From: Ruminococcaceae bacterium UBA3329 | Lineage (GTDB): Bacteria; Bacillota; Clostridia; Oscillospirales; Acutalibacteraceae | NCBI GenBank assembly: GCA_002361875.1 | Contig: DERX01000013.1 | Coordinates: 1-56,007, forward strand | DNA: 56,007 nucleotides | Direction of reading: 5' to 3' | In this document: positions 26,613 through 36,106 of the stretch, piece by piece | How positions within the stretch are numbered: the stretch's first letter is position 1 | How the letters are laid out: every line of letters begins with the position of its first letter | The notes under the pieces: generated by a model | Databases searched by the model: none | The model's input: the letters and a program-made list of their open reading frames with translations, nothing else | What the model was told of the DNA's origin: nothing | Made by a program: the position numbers and the translations under genes

Positions 26613-27287
26613 TTAAAATAAAATTAAATAAAACAATTTTTGGAAAAGACTGTAAATAAGGTTTGTGATATAAGAAAGCGGGACAGTCAAAACGCCCATA
26701 AAAAGAAGAGCGAAAACAACTAAAATGATGTACCGTTCATACTGTAAAAATTTGTAATAGTATTTAGAGGGAATTAAAAGCTGTAAAATTCTTGAACCGT
26801 CAAGCGGCGGAATCGGTAAAAAGTTAAATACAGCAAGCTGAAGGTTAACAACAGCAGCATAATTAAAAAACATATACACAGCCGCCAAAAGGAAAGAATC
26901 ATTGGCATTCACAGAGAATTTAAGACAAAGAATTGCAAAAAATTCCGCAATAAATCCCATCAGTAAATTTGAAATCGGGCCTGCTATTGCCACAAGTGCC
27001 ATTCCCTTTTTAGGATTTTTAAAGTTTCGGGGATTAACACCCACAGGTTTTGCATAACCGAAGCCGACAAGCAAAATCATTAAAGCGCCGAGCGGCGAAA
27101 TGTGCGCCATAGGATTTAATGTTAACCTTCCCTGAAGTCTCGGTGTTTGGTCGCCGAGCTTTGTCGCAACAAGAGCGTGGGCATATTCGTGAACAGGCAA
27201 TGTGCAGAATACAACAAAAGCCATTGAAAAAAAGTAAATTATTAAATTTCCTAAATCAAAACCGTTTCTAAATAAATTTAACAGCAT
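26613..27287 (-). CDS. Site-2 type M50 metalloprotease
   Basis: A 224-residue polytopic membrane protease. HEYAH in the second helix supplies the zinc ligands, and NFLPIPPLDG is the LDG motif in a later helix. About five membrane segments can be seen. No PDZ domain, so it is of the short, YwhC-like class. Substrate unknown. It lies between prmC and scpA; a short gene size is normal. Confidence 0.85.
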   Translation of the reverse strand: MLLNLFRNGFDLGNLIIYFFSMAFVVFCTLPVHEYAHALVATKLGDQTPRLQGRLTLNPMAHISPLGALMILLVGFGYAKPVGVNPRNFKNPKKGMALVAIAGPISNLLMGFIAEFFAILCLKFSVNANDSFLLAAVYMFFNYAAVVNLQLAVFNFLPIPPLDGSRILQLLIPSKYYYKFLQYERYIILVVFALLFMGVLTVPLSYITNLIYSLFQKLFYLILF

Positions 27288-27312
27288 AGACTAATCCTTT
27301 CTTAAAAGAATA

Positions 27313-28143
27313 TTATATTCTAAAAGCTACGATTCTGTCAATATTATTAAAATCAAAAATGACATTTTTTTCCGCTACTTTGCCAGAAAATAACGGTAAA
27401 ATTGCATTTGACTGAGCGTCGCCGCACTCCAAAGCCATTAAACCGCCTTTTTTTACTTTATCTAACCAGCGTGAAGCTATGCATTTATAAAAATTCAATC
27501 CGTCTTCACCGCCGTCAAGGGCAGAAACGGGTTCTTTTTGAACCTCCGTTTGCAAAAAAGGTATTTCACCGCTTTTAATATACGGCGGATTTGAAACAAT
27601 TAAATCTGCATTCGGCAAATCCTTAAAATCAAATGTGAAAATATCGCATTTTACTGCCGTTGTATTTTTTAAGCCGAAATTATTAAGATTTTTTAGCAGG
27701 TAATCAAATGCCTTTTTCTCTTTTTCAAACATGTAAACCGTCGAATCGGGTCTTAATTTTGCAATTGTAAGACCTATACAGCCGCTCCCGGAGCACAAAT
27801 CGAATACAATCGGATTTTTGACATTTTTAATTTCATCTAATACATATTCTGCAAGATTTTCAGTTTCGGGACGCGGAATCAGAACACCCTCGCCTACCTC
27901 AAAAGTAAACCCGTAAAAATCCCATTTACCGACAATGTACTGCAAAGGTTCGCCAATTTTTCGCCTTTCGACTATTTTATTCATAATCGAAATTTGGCTG
28001 TCGGTTGCATTAACAACAGAATAATCGTACGGCTTTGTTTTGATTTTCAGTATATCCTCAAAAATTACTTTAACTTCAAAATCACCGCAGCCGCCGAACG
28101 AAAGCCTTTCTGCTGATTTTTTATAGAGTTCAAGCAGAGTCAT
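27313..28143 (-). CDS. prmC: Peptide chain release factor glutamine methyltransferase PrmC (HemK)
   Basis: A 276-residue SAM-dependent enzyme that methylates the GGQ Gln of release factors. It has the N-terminal helical domain, VFDLCSGSGCIGL (SAM binding) and the NPPYI catalytic motif. In Bacillus it lies next to prfA; prfA is not here. It abuts the DUF1385 stop. Confidence 0.94.
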   Translation of the reverse strand: MTLLELYKKSAERLSFGGCGDFEVKVIFEDILKIKTKPYDYSVVNATDSQISIMNKIVERRKIGEPLQYIVGKWDFYGFTFEVGEGVLIPRPETENLAEYVLDEIKNVKNPIVFDLCSGSGCIGLTIAKLRPDSTVYMFEKEKKAFDYLLKNLNNFGLKNTTAVKCDIFTFDFKDLPNADLIVSNPPYIKSGEIPFLQTEVQKEPVSALDGGEDGLNFYKCIASRWLDKVKKGGLMALECGDAQSNAILPLFSGKVAEKNVIFDFNNIDRIVAFRI

Positions 28144-29121
28144 TTATATTTTGTCGTCCTCCGGATTGTCGGTTATACAGGCTTTAAGAGCTTCAATTCC
28201 GACCTCAATTATGTCGTCTGTCGGCTCGTTTGTTGTGATTCTCTGCATTAAAAGTCCGGGGGCAGAAAGAACCTTTACAAGAGCGTTTTCGTGCTTTCCT
28301 GCATATTTAATAAACTCGTATCCAATTCCCGTTACAAGCGGCAAAATTGCAAGCTTAAGTAAAATCCAAAGCGGTCTGCTGACAGACTGCAAATTCGGAA
28401 AAATGAGAACAAGTGCAGATGTAAGCAAAATGCTGATAATCAAAATAACAAAGATAAAGCTTGTGCCGCACCTTGGGTGAAAGCGTTTCATTTTTCGTAC
28501 ATTTTCAACTGTTAAATCGAGTCCGTTTTCATAACAGAAAATCGTTTTATGTTCAGCTCCGTGATACATAAACACGCGTTTAATTGATTTTGTTTTTGAA
28601 ACAAGCCACATATACAGCACAAAAACAAAAATGCGCACAATTCCCTCAAAAAGCGGATGAAGCTTTGAAAGGTCTGCATTTCTTACAATAAATTCATCAA
28701 ATTTATCTACTAAAAGCGTAGGCAGATACATAAAAATTCCGAGAGCCAACAGGAGTCCCAAACCTGTTGAAATAATGCCGATTACCGTCATCATTGCAGG
28801 ACCCATATGATCGGTAAGCCAACGGTCGATTTTAGACATATCCTCTTCTTTTTCTTCCTCGGTCATTGACTTGTCCGCAGATTTCATAAGATATTTATAT
28901 CCGCTTATCATTGAATCAATGTATGTGACAACGCCTCTGATTAACGGTATTCCGAGTATTTTATGCTTTTTTATTAGCGGTATATTATGGTCAACCTCAA
29001 CATCAATTGACCCGTCAGGCATTCTGACAGCCATTGCATTTCCTGCAGGGCCTCTCATCATTATTCCTTCAATCAGAGCCTGACCGCCGACAGATGTTTT
29101 GTGTTTTGTTTTTTCGCTCAT
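28144..29121 (-). CDS. YqhQ/DUF1385 membrane protein
   Basis: A 325-residue multi-pass protein. The signature is GGQALIEGIMMRGP at the start and YHGAEHKTIFCYENG near the middle, with about four membrane helices. In other Firmicutes this gene sits before prmC-prfA and its molecular role is not known. AAAGGA precedes the ATG at 29121. Confidence 0.88.
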   Translation of the reverse strand: MSEKTKHKTSVGGQALIEGIMMRGPAGNAMAVRMPDGSIDVEVDHNIPLIKKHKILGIPLIRGVVTYIDSMISGYKYLMKSADKSMTEEEKEEDMSKIDRWLTDHMGPAMMTVIGIISTGLGLLLALGIFMYLPTLLVDKFDEFIVRNADLSKLHPLFEGIVRIFVFVLYMWLVSKTKSIKRVFMYHGAEHKTIFCYENGLDLTVENVRKMKRFHPRCGTSFIFVILIISILLTSALVLIFPNLQSVSRPLWILLKLAILPLVTGIGYEFIKYAGKHENALVKVLSAPGLLMQRITTNEPTDDIIEVGIEALKACITDNPEDDKI

Positions 29122-29133
29122 AGTGTTTCCTTT

Positions 29134-30537
29134 CTAAGCATTTATAGGTAAATTTATTGTAACAACAGTTCCCTCACCGAGAGCACTTTCGAAATCAAGC
29201 TCGCCTTTATGCAAAGTGATTATTTCATCGGAAACAGCAAGACCTATTCCGCTCCCTCTTGTACTGTTATTTGCTTTAAAAAATTTCTGTTTTATCTTTG
29301 GTAAGTCATTCTTTGAAATACCGCAACCGTTATCCTCAACGGTAATTCTAATGCTGTTATTCAAGCGCTTCAACGAAATTTTAACGAATCCGCCGCTCTT
29401 ACCGTATTTAATAGCATTATCAATGACATTGACAAAAACCTGCTTTAAACGGTTTCCGTCTGCATTTATATAAATATGACCTGCAGAAATATCGGAAATT
29501 ATTTCAATCTTTTCTCTTTCGGCTCTCTCTTGAATAGCCTCAATAACATCGGTTAATTCTTTTACTAAATCAATTCTGCTGATTTTAAGTGACATTTTAC
29601 CGTTTTCCATACGGGAAAAGTCAAGTAATTCTTCAACAAGTGAGGTTAAACGCTCACTTTCGTTAACAATAACATTTATTCCTTTTTCGGTTATTTCTTT
29701 GTCGCCTTCCGAAGAACGGATTGTCTCACCCCACCCTTTTATGGCGGTTAGCGGAGTTCGCAATTCGTGTGAAATAGTTGAAATAAACTCATTTTTTAAC
29801 TGTTCTGACTCGCTTATCTCGTGAGCCATGTGATTTATTGTATCGCAAAGCTGACCGATTTCATCATTGTATTTGTATTTTTCAATAGACACATCAAAAT
29901 CGCCGTTTGCAATCCGTTCTGCCGTTTCATTGATTTTTTTTACGGGATTTATTATTGAACGAATAAAAAACGCACCGGATGTAATAACAAGAAGAATAAT
30001 AAAGCCTGCAACTATCGCAACTATAACATATATTATTGAAAGCTGGCGGTCAATATCCTGCAAGGAAACAATATAACGAACCGCAGCACCGTTTATAACA
30101 TCTCCGGACGGAAGCATATATGACTGTGCAATGATTTTTTCGCCGTTTGAATTTTTGCCGATCCATTCACCGAATTTACCGTCTGCCTTGGCATAACTGT
30201 AATCGGGATATTTCTCGTTTTTAACGGAAAAGCCGTTTGAAGAAACAATCACATCACCGCCTGAATCAATAATCCAAACCTCCATAACGCTTTTATCGGA
30301 AAAGTTCTCAACAAAATTTCTTGCGGTTTTAATAAACTGCTCCTCGGAAGAAAGAGAATCCTCATTGAAATAGGATAAAACCACCTCCGAAGAACGTGAT
30401 TCAAGAGTCATTCGTGCTGCATTATAATAATTTGAACGGAAAATAACACAAAGAAAAACGGCAAATGCGAGCGTGACAAAAATAATGCTTAAAAGAACTG
30501 TCAGCACCCACCGCTTGACTATACTGTTTTTTATCAC
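29134..30537 (-). CDS. Sensor histidine kinase (VicK/PhoR type)
   Basis: A 467-residue two-pass kinase. Membrane helix 1 (about 10-33), an outer sensor domain (about 40-165), helix 2 (about 170-195), a HAMP domain, then HisKA with STISHELRTPLTAIKGWGE (phospho-His near 257) and the ATPase domain with N (NVIDNAIKYGKSG), G1 (VEDNGCGI) and G2 (GSGIGLA) boxes. The GTG at 30537 is used as start, because AAAGGCGG lies eight bases upstream; a longer start has none. It follows the response regulator gene. Confidence 0.92.
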   Translation of the reverse strand: MIKNSIVKRWVLTVLLSIIFVTLAFAVFLCVIFRSNYYNAARMTLESRSSEVVLSYFNEDSLSSEEQFIKTARNFVENFSDKSVMEVWIIDSGGDVIVSSNGFSVKNEKYPDYSYAKADGKFGEWIGKNSNGEKIIAQSYMLPSGDVINGAAVRYIVSLQDIDRQLSIIYVIVAIVAGFIILLVITSGAFFIRSIINPVKKINETAERIANGDFDVSIEKYKYNDEIGQLCDTINHMAHEISESEQLKNEFISTISHELRTPLTAIKGWGETIRSSEGDKEITEKGINVIVNESERLTSLVEELLDFSRMENGKMSLKISRIDLVKELTDVIEAIQERAEREKIEIISDISAGHIYINADGNRLKQVFVNVIDNAIKYGKSGGFVKISLKRLNNSIRITVEDNGCGISKNDLPKIKQKFFKANNSTRGSGIGLAVSDEIITLHKGELDFESALGEGTVVTINLPINA

Positions 30538-30570
30538 TGAGCTCACCGCCTTTCTTGTGTTTTAACTAAA

Positions 30571-31281
30571 TCAAACTATCCACTTATAGCCCATACCCCA
30601 GACAGTGATTAAGTGTACAGGAGAGGACGGCTCATCCTCTATCTTATTTCTAAGCCTGTGAATATTAACATCAACAATTTTTTCATCGCCAAAATAGGAA
30701 TCTCCCCATACGAATTTTAAAATATCACTTCTGCTCAGTGCAGCATTGGGATTTGAGAAAAAATATTCCATAATTTGAAATTCAACCTGAGTCAAATCAA
30801 TGTTCTCACCGTTTTTGGTAAGAGTATGACTCCGAAGGTCAAGAGTAAATTCATTTAATGTAACAGCAGTATTTTCAATTTCATTCGTTTCATCATCACT
30901 GTCGCCCGTTAAGGTTACTCGACGGTAAATCGCATCAATTCTTGCCATTAACTCAGACGGTGAAAACGGCTTTGTAACATAGTCGTCAGCACCGACAAGA
31001 AGTCCGGTTACCTTGTCCATTTCCTGAGTTCGTGCCGTAAGCATAACAATTCCGATTCGTTTGCTTTTACTGCGCAAATATTTGCAAACCTCCAAGCCGT
31101 CAACGCCGGGCATCATAATATCAAGAATAGCAATATCAATATCTTTACTGTTATCGTCAAAAAGTGATTTTGCCTCTATTCCGTCGGATGCCTCAAGAAC
31201 CTCGTATCCGGCTCTTTTAAGATTTATCACAACAAAATCTCTAATAGAGGTTTCATCCTCTGCAATCAATATCTTTTTCAC
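30571..31281 (-). CDS. OmpR/PhoB-type response regulator
   Basis: A 236-residue transcription factor. Receiver domain with acidic pocket (AEDE), phospho-Asp 54 in DIMMPG, Thr in LTAR and Lys in TKPF; then a winged-helix DNA-binding domain. It starts with GTG, after AGGAGGGCACA. Pairs with the kinase that follows. The nearest upstream genes are cdaA, cdaR and a lipoprotein, so its target may be envelope homeostasis (inference). Confidence 0.95.
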   Translation of the reverse strand: MKKILIAEDETSIRDFVVINLKRAGYEVLEASDGIEAKSLFDDNSKDIDIAILDIMMPGVDGLEVCKYLRSKSKRIGIVMLTARTQEMDKVTGLLVGADDYVTKPFSPSELMARIDAIYRRVTLTGDSDDETNEIENTAVTLNEFTLDLRSHTLTKNGENIDLTQVEFQIMEYFFSNPNAALSRSDILKFVWGDSYFGDEKIVDVNIHRLRNKIEDEPSSPVHLITVWGMGYKWIV

Positions 31282-31290
31282 TGTGCCCTC

Positions 31291-32658
31291 CTAATATATT
31301 GCAACAAAGTTATCTCTAACTTCTTGTTTCGATATATACTTATTCGGCTCATATATATAGCCGTAAACATAAGCATCGCCGTCAAAAAGCAAATCAAAAT
31401 CATAATTATCATCATTCCAATCTGCTCTTGAAAATGTCATAATTGAAAAAAGCTTATCGGCAATAGCGCCGTTTTCAACAGCATAAAAAACAAGCAAAGA
31501 ACTGTTTGAATTGTAAACAGCTGTAATATTTGAAATCCATTTATCGTCAAAAATAAAATAAAAATTGTTGACATTATTGTAAAGCGTGGTGAGAACGGGT
31601 GCAATTTTTTTATTTTGAAGCTGTGACCAAACAACAAGATTAAGCGAATTTTCCTTATAATCCTCCGCATCACCTATTCGCTTACTGAACGGCAATTCAA
31701 TAAGAGTCGGAATCTCAATCATTCCGTCATCATTTATATCAATAGAACACAGTTTATTAGACCTTGCGGTTGCCGGAACAGTACCGGCAGATAAAGAGTG
31801 AAGAGGCAATGCAATTCCACCGGTTGATACAGAATACTGAATTACATCGGTAACATAAGCCGCCTCGCTTAAAATTCCGTCAACATAAATTCTGGTATAT
31901 TGCCTTTCCCCGTTTGTAAAAATATCAGATGTAATACTGACAATGTCCAGCATACCGATAAGTGAAAAAGACTTATCAAATTCAACAGTGCAGTCATCTT
32001 TAAAGATAATTATTCTGCCTGTCGTTTTCTTTGAATCATTAGATATGCTTACAGTTGAAAGGAAAATATCATCTGAACCGTCACCGTTAAAATCGGAAAC
32101 ATACATTTTGGTGAAATCCTCTGTTTTCAAAAGAGTCATTGCACTGTTTCCGAATTTATAAAGAGTAAGTATTCTGTTGCCGACAAGCGTCAAGGTTTCA
32201 TTAGAAGAAGAATCCGGATTCAAGTTTGTCCAAGAAATCAATACTTCATAGTTACCGTCACCGTTTATATCGCTGAATCCGACTTCGTAAATTTCTTCGC
32301 CGAGTCCCGAAAGTATAGAAACATTTTTCCACTCATTGCCGTTATGCTTAAAAACAGCAACTCTCGCCAACTCATCAACAGAAGGATCGGAATAAAAAAC
32401 CAATCCATCATCATTTCCGTCATTATCTATATCAAAAATAATATAAGAGGAACGGTTTTCACCTTTTAACGGAGTTTTCATTTTAACAAATTCATTGGCG
32501 ATTTCTTTTTCAAATTCTTGCTGCAAAAAGCTGCTCTCACCGCTGAGTTTTGGCGGACGAATTAACTTGGCAGCAGGCAAAAACGAAAAATCGCATCCCG
32601 CAAACAAAAGGCAAATGCATATTAAAATTATTAAATAAGCAAAAATCTTTTTTTTCAT
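31291..32658 (-). CDS. Lipoprotein with FG-GAP/VCBS-like calcium repeats
   Basis: A 455-residue lipoprotein. The signal ends in LLFAGC (lipobox), so it is anchored on the outer face. Four acidic repeats typical of FG-GAP/VCBS Ca2+-binding blades appear: DIDNDGNDDG, DINGDGNYEV, DFNGDGSDDI and DINDDGMIEI. A beta-propeller is likely. Start ATG 32658 (MKKKIFAY), with GAGGACTGTTG upstream; the longer ORF would start within the cdaR end. It lies between cdaR and the two-component genes, so it might sense or supply an external signal to the kinase, but this is inferred. Confidence 0.85.
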   Translation of the reverse strand: MKKKIFAYLIILICICLLFAGCDFSFLPAAKLIRPPKLSGESSFLQQEFEKEIANEFVKMKTPLKGENRSSYIIFDIDNDGNDDGLVFYSDPSVDELARVAVFKHNGNEWKNVSILSGLGEEIYEVGFSDINGDGNYEVLISWTNLNPDSSSNETLTLVGNRILTLYKFGNSAMTLLKTEDFTKMYVSDFNGDGSDDIFLSTVSISNDSKKTTGRIIIFKDDCTVEFDKSFSLIGMLDIVSITSDIFTNGERQYTRIYVDGILSEAAYVTDVIQYSVSTGGIALPLHSLSAGTVPATARSNKLCSIDINDDGMIEIPTLIELPFSKRIGDAEDYKENSLNLVVWSQLQNKKIAPVLTTLYNNVNNFYFIFDDKWISNITAVYNSNSSLLVFYAVENGAIADKLFSIMTFSRADWNDDNYDFDLLFDGDAYVYGYIYEPNKYISKQEVRDNFVAIY

Positions 32659-32686
32659 CAACAGTCCTCTATCATAAAAATAAAAC

Positions 32687-33988
32687 TTATTTTTTAGAAA
32701 CCGAAACCTTAACAGTATTTCTGCCGTGCACCCAGCATTTACTGTTTGAAACAGTAGCAATTACAGGCAAAGAATCTACATTTTCGTTAATTTTAACACT
32801 TTGCATATCTGCATTTAAAACAATATCGTCTGCATTTACTGTATCAAGCGCCTCTTTTTCGCCGATAAGAGTAAAGGTTAAATTGCCGCTGTCAACATTT
32901 TCTATGACATATTTAGCAAGTTTGTTTGAAACTCTTGCCCGAGATGCAGGAAGACTTACCGTTTTTGCAGCCATATTGGAAGCGTCAACTGTTACCCTAA
33001 ATGCAGAGGCCGTTGCAGGAATAACCATAATATCTTCAATATCAGCTGAAGAAATGTTAAACACATTTATTCCTTTAGTAATATCCGCAAAATCAATAGT
33101 CGCAACAGAAATTGATTTTAGTGTGTCAACAAGATCAATAGGAACAGCAGCAGTTATACTGCTTGGTGAAACAGTATAATTAAGCGGAGCCGAAGCAAAA
33201 CTTGTTGGCGCGCTTTTAAAAGTAATTGATGCAGGAAGTGTCACTTTTTTCAGAATAGGGATAGACATGGTAATGTCTCTGCTGTCTGCATCAATTTCGG
33301 AATAAACAAGTTTTGACCCATCGTCAGTAACAAACTTTATTTCAGGAATAAATGTTGTATTTTTTTCAAGCTTTTCCGTAATATTTACGCTTGCGACAAC
33401 TTTCTTTATTCTGTTAATTTCAGAAGCAGGTCCGGTGACCTTAACCGCTTGCTTCGAAAAAACAATATCACCTAAAATACAGTTTTCAGGTATAAGTTTA
33501 TTGATATCATCGTTAAATTCAGCCTGTAAAGAAAGTTCAACTTCTTTTGGCATATCAAAGTAAACCTCAATATAAGACTTAGAAAGAGAAACTACATCAA
33601 ATTCCTCAGCGCCTGCGGCAATCTCATATCTTAGTTGAAGTGTTTTTTCGCCTGAACTGTCAACATAATTAGTTACAGCTGTAACAGTGATATCATCTTT
33701 ATCAAGAGAAGCCAAAATATATTTTTTACCCGAAACGGTAACATCGACTTTAAAATCCTTGTCGCCGAAAATCTGTAGACCGAGCTGTTCGGGAACACTT
33801 CCGGATAAATCAATATTTACAGGGACATCAGAAATAATGCTTTGTACTATAGGGCTTTTTTCAACCGAAACCCAAATCCAAAGTCCAAATGAAATTATCA
33901 GTGACAAAACAAATAAAACTTTGTTATTGCGAATAATTTTAGAGAAAGAAAATTTTGCTTTGCTGTTATCAGTCTGTTTTTTACTCAT
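32687..33988 (-). CDS. cdaR: YbbR-domain protein CdaR
   Basis: A 433-residue protein with one N-terminal membrane segment (about 25-45) and several YbbR repeats outside the membrane. In Bacillus CdaR binds the cyclase CdaA and tunes c-di-AMP synthesis. Starts at ATG 33988 with AGAGGTAAC and overlaps cdaA by 8 bp. glmM, the usual third gene, is not next to it here. Confidence 0.92.
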   Translation of the reverse strand: MSKKQTDNSKAKFSFSKIIRNNKVLFVLSLIISFGLWIWVSVEKSPIVQSIISDVPVNIDLSGSVPEQLGLQIFGDKDFKVDVTVSGKKYILASLDKDDITVTAVTNYVDSSGEKTLQLRYEIAAGAEEFDVVSLSKSYIEVYFDMPKEVELSLQAEFNDDINKLIPENCILGDIVFSKQAVKVTGPASEINRIKKVVASVNITEKLEKNTTFIPEIKFVTDDGSKLVYSEIDADSRDITMSIPILKKVTLPASITFKSAPTSFASAPLNYTVSPSSITAAVPIDLVDTLKSISVATIDFADITKGINVFNISSADIEDIMVIPATASAFRVTVDASNMAAKTVSLPASRARVSNKLAKYVIENVDSGNLTFTLIGEKEALDTVNADDIVLNADMQSVKINENVDSLPVIATVSNSKCWVHGRNTVKVSVSKK

Positions 33989-34865
33989 TTTTGTTACCTC
34001 TGAAAATTTTCTTTAATTTGCTTTCATTTTCGGTATTATCTTTAATAAAGTTAGTTATAAGTATTTCACGAAGATCACCGTTGGAAATACCTCTTCTGAG
34101 AAAACCCTTTTTCGCCACCGAAATACTTCCTGTTTCCTCCGAAACAACAACTACGACAGCATCACTTACTTCACTCATTCCGATAGCTGCTCTGTGGCGA
34201 GTGCCCAATTCACTTGAAATATTACTGTTGCTTGTAAGCGGCAAAATGCAACCTGCGGCAACTACACGGCCTTCTTCAATAATTGCGGCACCGTCATGCA
34301 TAGGAGCTTTCGGAAAAAATATATTTCCGATAAGCTCAGCAGAAACAGCGGCATCAACAAATGTACCGGTTTCAATTATCTCGCCGAGAATTGTATCTTT
34401 TTTAAACACTATCAGCGCTCCGATTTTCTTATCACTCATATCGGCGCACGCCTTACAAACTCCGTTAATTGCTGCTTCAATTTTTTCCTGCTTAAAAATA
34501 TTATCTCTGTTTACAAAATTAAAAATATTCAGTTTTGAAACAGAACTTCTGCCCACACTTTCAAGGGCATGCCTAATTTCGGGCGAGAAAATAATTACAA
34601 GAATAACAAGTAAATCACTGAAAATAAAGCTCAGGAGATATTTGCTGACCTGCATTTCCAAAAGTGTGACAACAGAATAAAGGACAACGAGTAAAATTGC
34701 CCCCTTTGCAAGCTGAATTGCCCTTGTTTCACGCATAAGCTTAATTGCACTGTAGATTAAAAATGCAACCAGCAAAACATCAAGCACATCGGAAATTTCA
34801 TCAAACGAAACAATAGCTTGCTTAAAATTCTGCCAAAAGTCGGAAAACACAGAAAGCAAATACAT
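33981..34865 (-). CDS. cdaA: Diadenylate cyclase CdaA
   Basis: A 294-residue enzyme that makes c-di-AMP, which controls potassium and osmolyte uptake and wall stress. An N-terminal membrane part of three helices (about 20-100) precedes the DisA_N domain with the DGAAII motif and the RHRAAIGMSE motif, both required for catalysis. Start taken at ATG 34865 (MYLLSVFSDFW), with AAAGGGTG eight bases upstream; a longer ORF overlaps csd and lacks homology. Preceded by a 13-bp inverted repeat with a T-run (34891-34958). Confidence 0.95.
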   Translation of the reverse strand: MYLLSVFSDFWQNFKQAIVSFDEISDVLDVLLVAFLIYSAIKLMRETRAIQLAKGAILLVVLYSVVTLLEMQVSKYLLSFIFSDLLVILVIIFSPEIRHALESVGRSSVSKLNIFNFVNRDNIFKQEKIEAAINGVCKACADMSDKKIGALIVFKKDTILGEIIETGTFVDAAVSAELIGNIFFPKAPMHDGAAIIEEGRVVAAGCILPLTSNSNISSELGTRHRAAIGMSEVSDAVVVVVSEETGSISVAKKGFLRRGISNGDLREILITNFIKDNTENESKLKKIFRGNKNE

Positions 34866-34890
34866 ATTTTTAACACCCTTTACTAAAAAA

Positions 34891-34958
34891 ATACAATATA
34901 TCGCAAGTACCGAATTGCAAAAGCACATAACGGCACATATATTCACGATATATTGTAT
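34891..34958 (-). promoter_or_regulatory. Inverted repeat with T-run before cdaA (terminator or attenuator)
   Basis: ATACAATATATCG and CGATATATTGTAT are perfectly complementary over 13 bp (34891-34903, 34946-34958), with a 42-base interval. In the minus orientation the downstream arm runs into a T7 run. It lies between the csd stop (34970) and the cdaA start, so it may end csd transcription, gate cdaA, or act as an operator. Confidence 0.5.
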
Positions 34959-34969
34959 CATATCTTTCT

Positions 34970-36106
34970 TTATTTTGCAATTTTTTTTATACAATTTACT
35001 AAAAATTCTGTTTCTTTTTCATCTGTAAACCAAGAAGGTGTAATTCGAACTGTACCGACACCAAGTGTACCCATTTTTCTGTGTGCCAAAGGCGCACAGT
35101 GAAGTCCTCCCCTGACGCAAATACCGTTTTCGGCTAAAAGTGCTGCTGTCTCTTCGCTTTTCTTCGATTTAACATTAAAAGAGAGAACGGGAGATTTTTG
35201 CACTCCGTCATAAAAATCAGTATATAAAATAATGCTTTGACACGCTTTCAGCTCATCAAAAATATATTTTATTATTTTGTTTTCATGCATTAAAATATTC
35301 TCGCATTTTATATTTTCAACAAATTTTATTCCCTCAAAAAGCCCTGCAATTCCGTGAACATTCGGCGTACCGCTCTCAAATTTGTCAGGAGAAAGCACCG
35401 GCTGATTTAAGCTTTCCGAATTACTGCCTGTTCCACCTTCCGCAAGCGTATCTATATTAATATCTTTTGAAAGAATCAAAAGTCCCGTTCCCATTGGGCC
35501 GAAAAGTCCTTTGTGCCCTGCACAGCAAATAATATCAGCCCCTGTTTTTTTCATATCAACAGGTAAATAGCCTGCTCCCTGTGCGGCATCTAAAATAAAT
35601 AAAATTCCGTTTTTGTGTGCTTCATGAGCAATTTTTGTGATAGGTGGCATTATTCCGAATACATTTGAAGAAAGCGTGCAAATTACGGCAACAGTATTTT
35701 TTCTGAATTTATTTACAAAATTATTTACCGTTTCGGATTCATCGGGTGTAACTTTTGCAACAGAATAATCGCATTTTCCCGATTTTTTCAGCTTTTCAAG
35801 CGGTCTTACAACAGAATTATGCTCTAAATCTGAAATAACAAAATGAGAACCCAAGCGGCATAATCCTTTAATTGCCGCATTAAGCGAATATGTGCACCCG
35901 GAAGTAAAAATAACATTTTCAGTGTTTGCATTAAACAAATCCGCCGCCGCACTTCTCGCATTATATATCATCTCGGCAGATTTCATAGCAGAATTATAAC
36001 CGCCTCTGCCGGGATTTGCACAAAAATCGCAAAATGACCTTTGCACTGCGTTTACTACGGAAAAAGGCTTTGGGTATGAGGTTGCGCCATTATCAAAATA
36101 TATCAT
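34970..36106 (-). CDS. Cysteine desulfurase-family aminotransferase (class V)
   Basis: A 378-residue PLP enzyme. Start MIYFDNGATSYPKP, VLDAAQ-type Asp (LFILDAAQGAG), and the AGHKGLFGPMGTG Lys region, then the Cys-bearing GGLHCAPLAHRKMGT. The class II (Csd/SufS-like) pattern suggests sulfur or selenium release. Upstream DUF3343 overlaps by 4 bp (ATGA), a known pairing in anaerobes. Confidence 0.9.
   Translation of the reverse strand: MIYFDNGATSYPKPFSVVNAVQRSFCDFCANPGRGGYNSAMKSAEMIYNARSAAADLFNANTENVIFTSGCTYSLNAAIKGLCRLGSHFVISDLEHNSVVRPLEKLKKSGKCDYSVAKVTPDESETVNNFVNKFRKNTVAVICTLSSNVFGIMPPITKIAHEAHKNGILFILDAAQGAGYLPVDMKKTGADIICCAGHKGLFGPMGTGLLILSKDINIDTLAEGGTGSNSESLNQPVLSPDKFESGTPNVHGIAGLFEGIKFVENIKCENILMHENKIIKYIFDELKACQSIILYTDFYDGVQKSPVLSFNVKSKKSEETAALLAENGICVRGGLHCAPLAHRKMGTLGVGTVRITPSWFTDEKETEFLVNCIKKIAK

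Noticed and set aside
33981..34994. Longer CdaA start at 34994
   Set aside because: The extra 43 residues would overlap csd, have no Shine-Dalgarno and lie over the inverted repeat.
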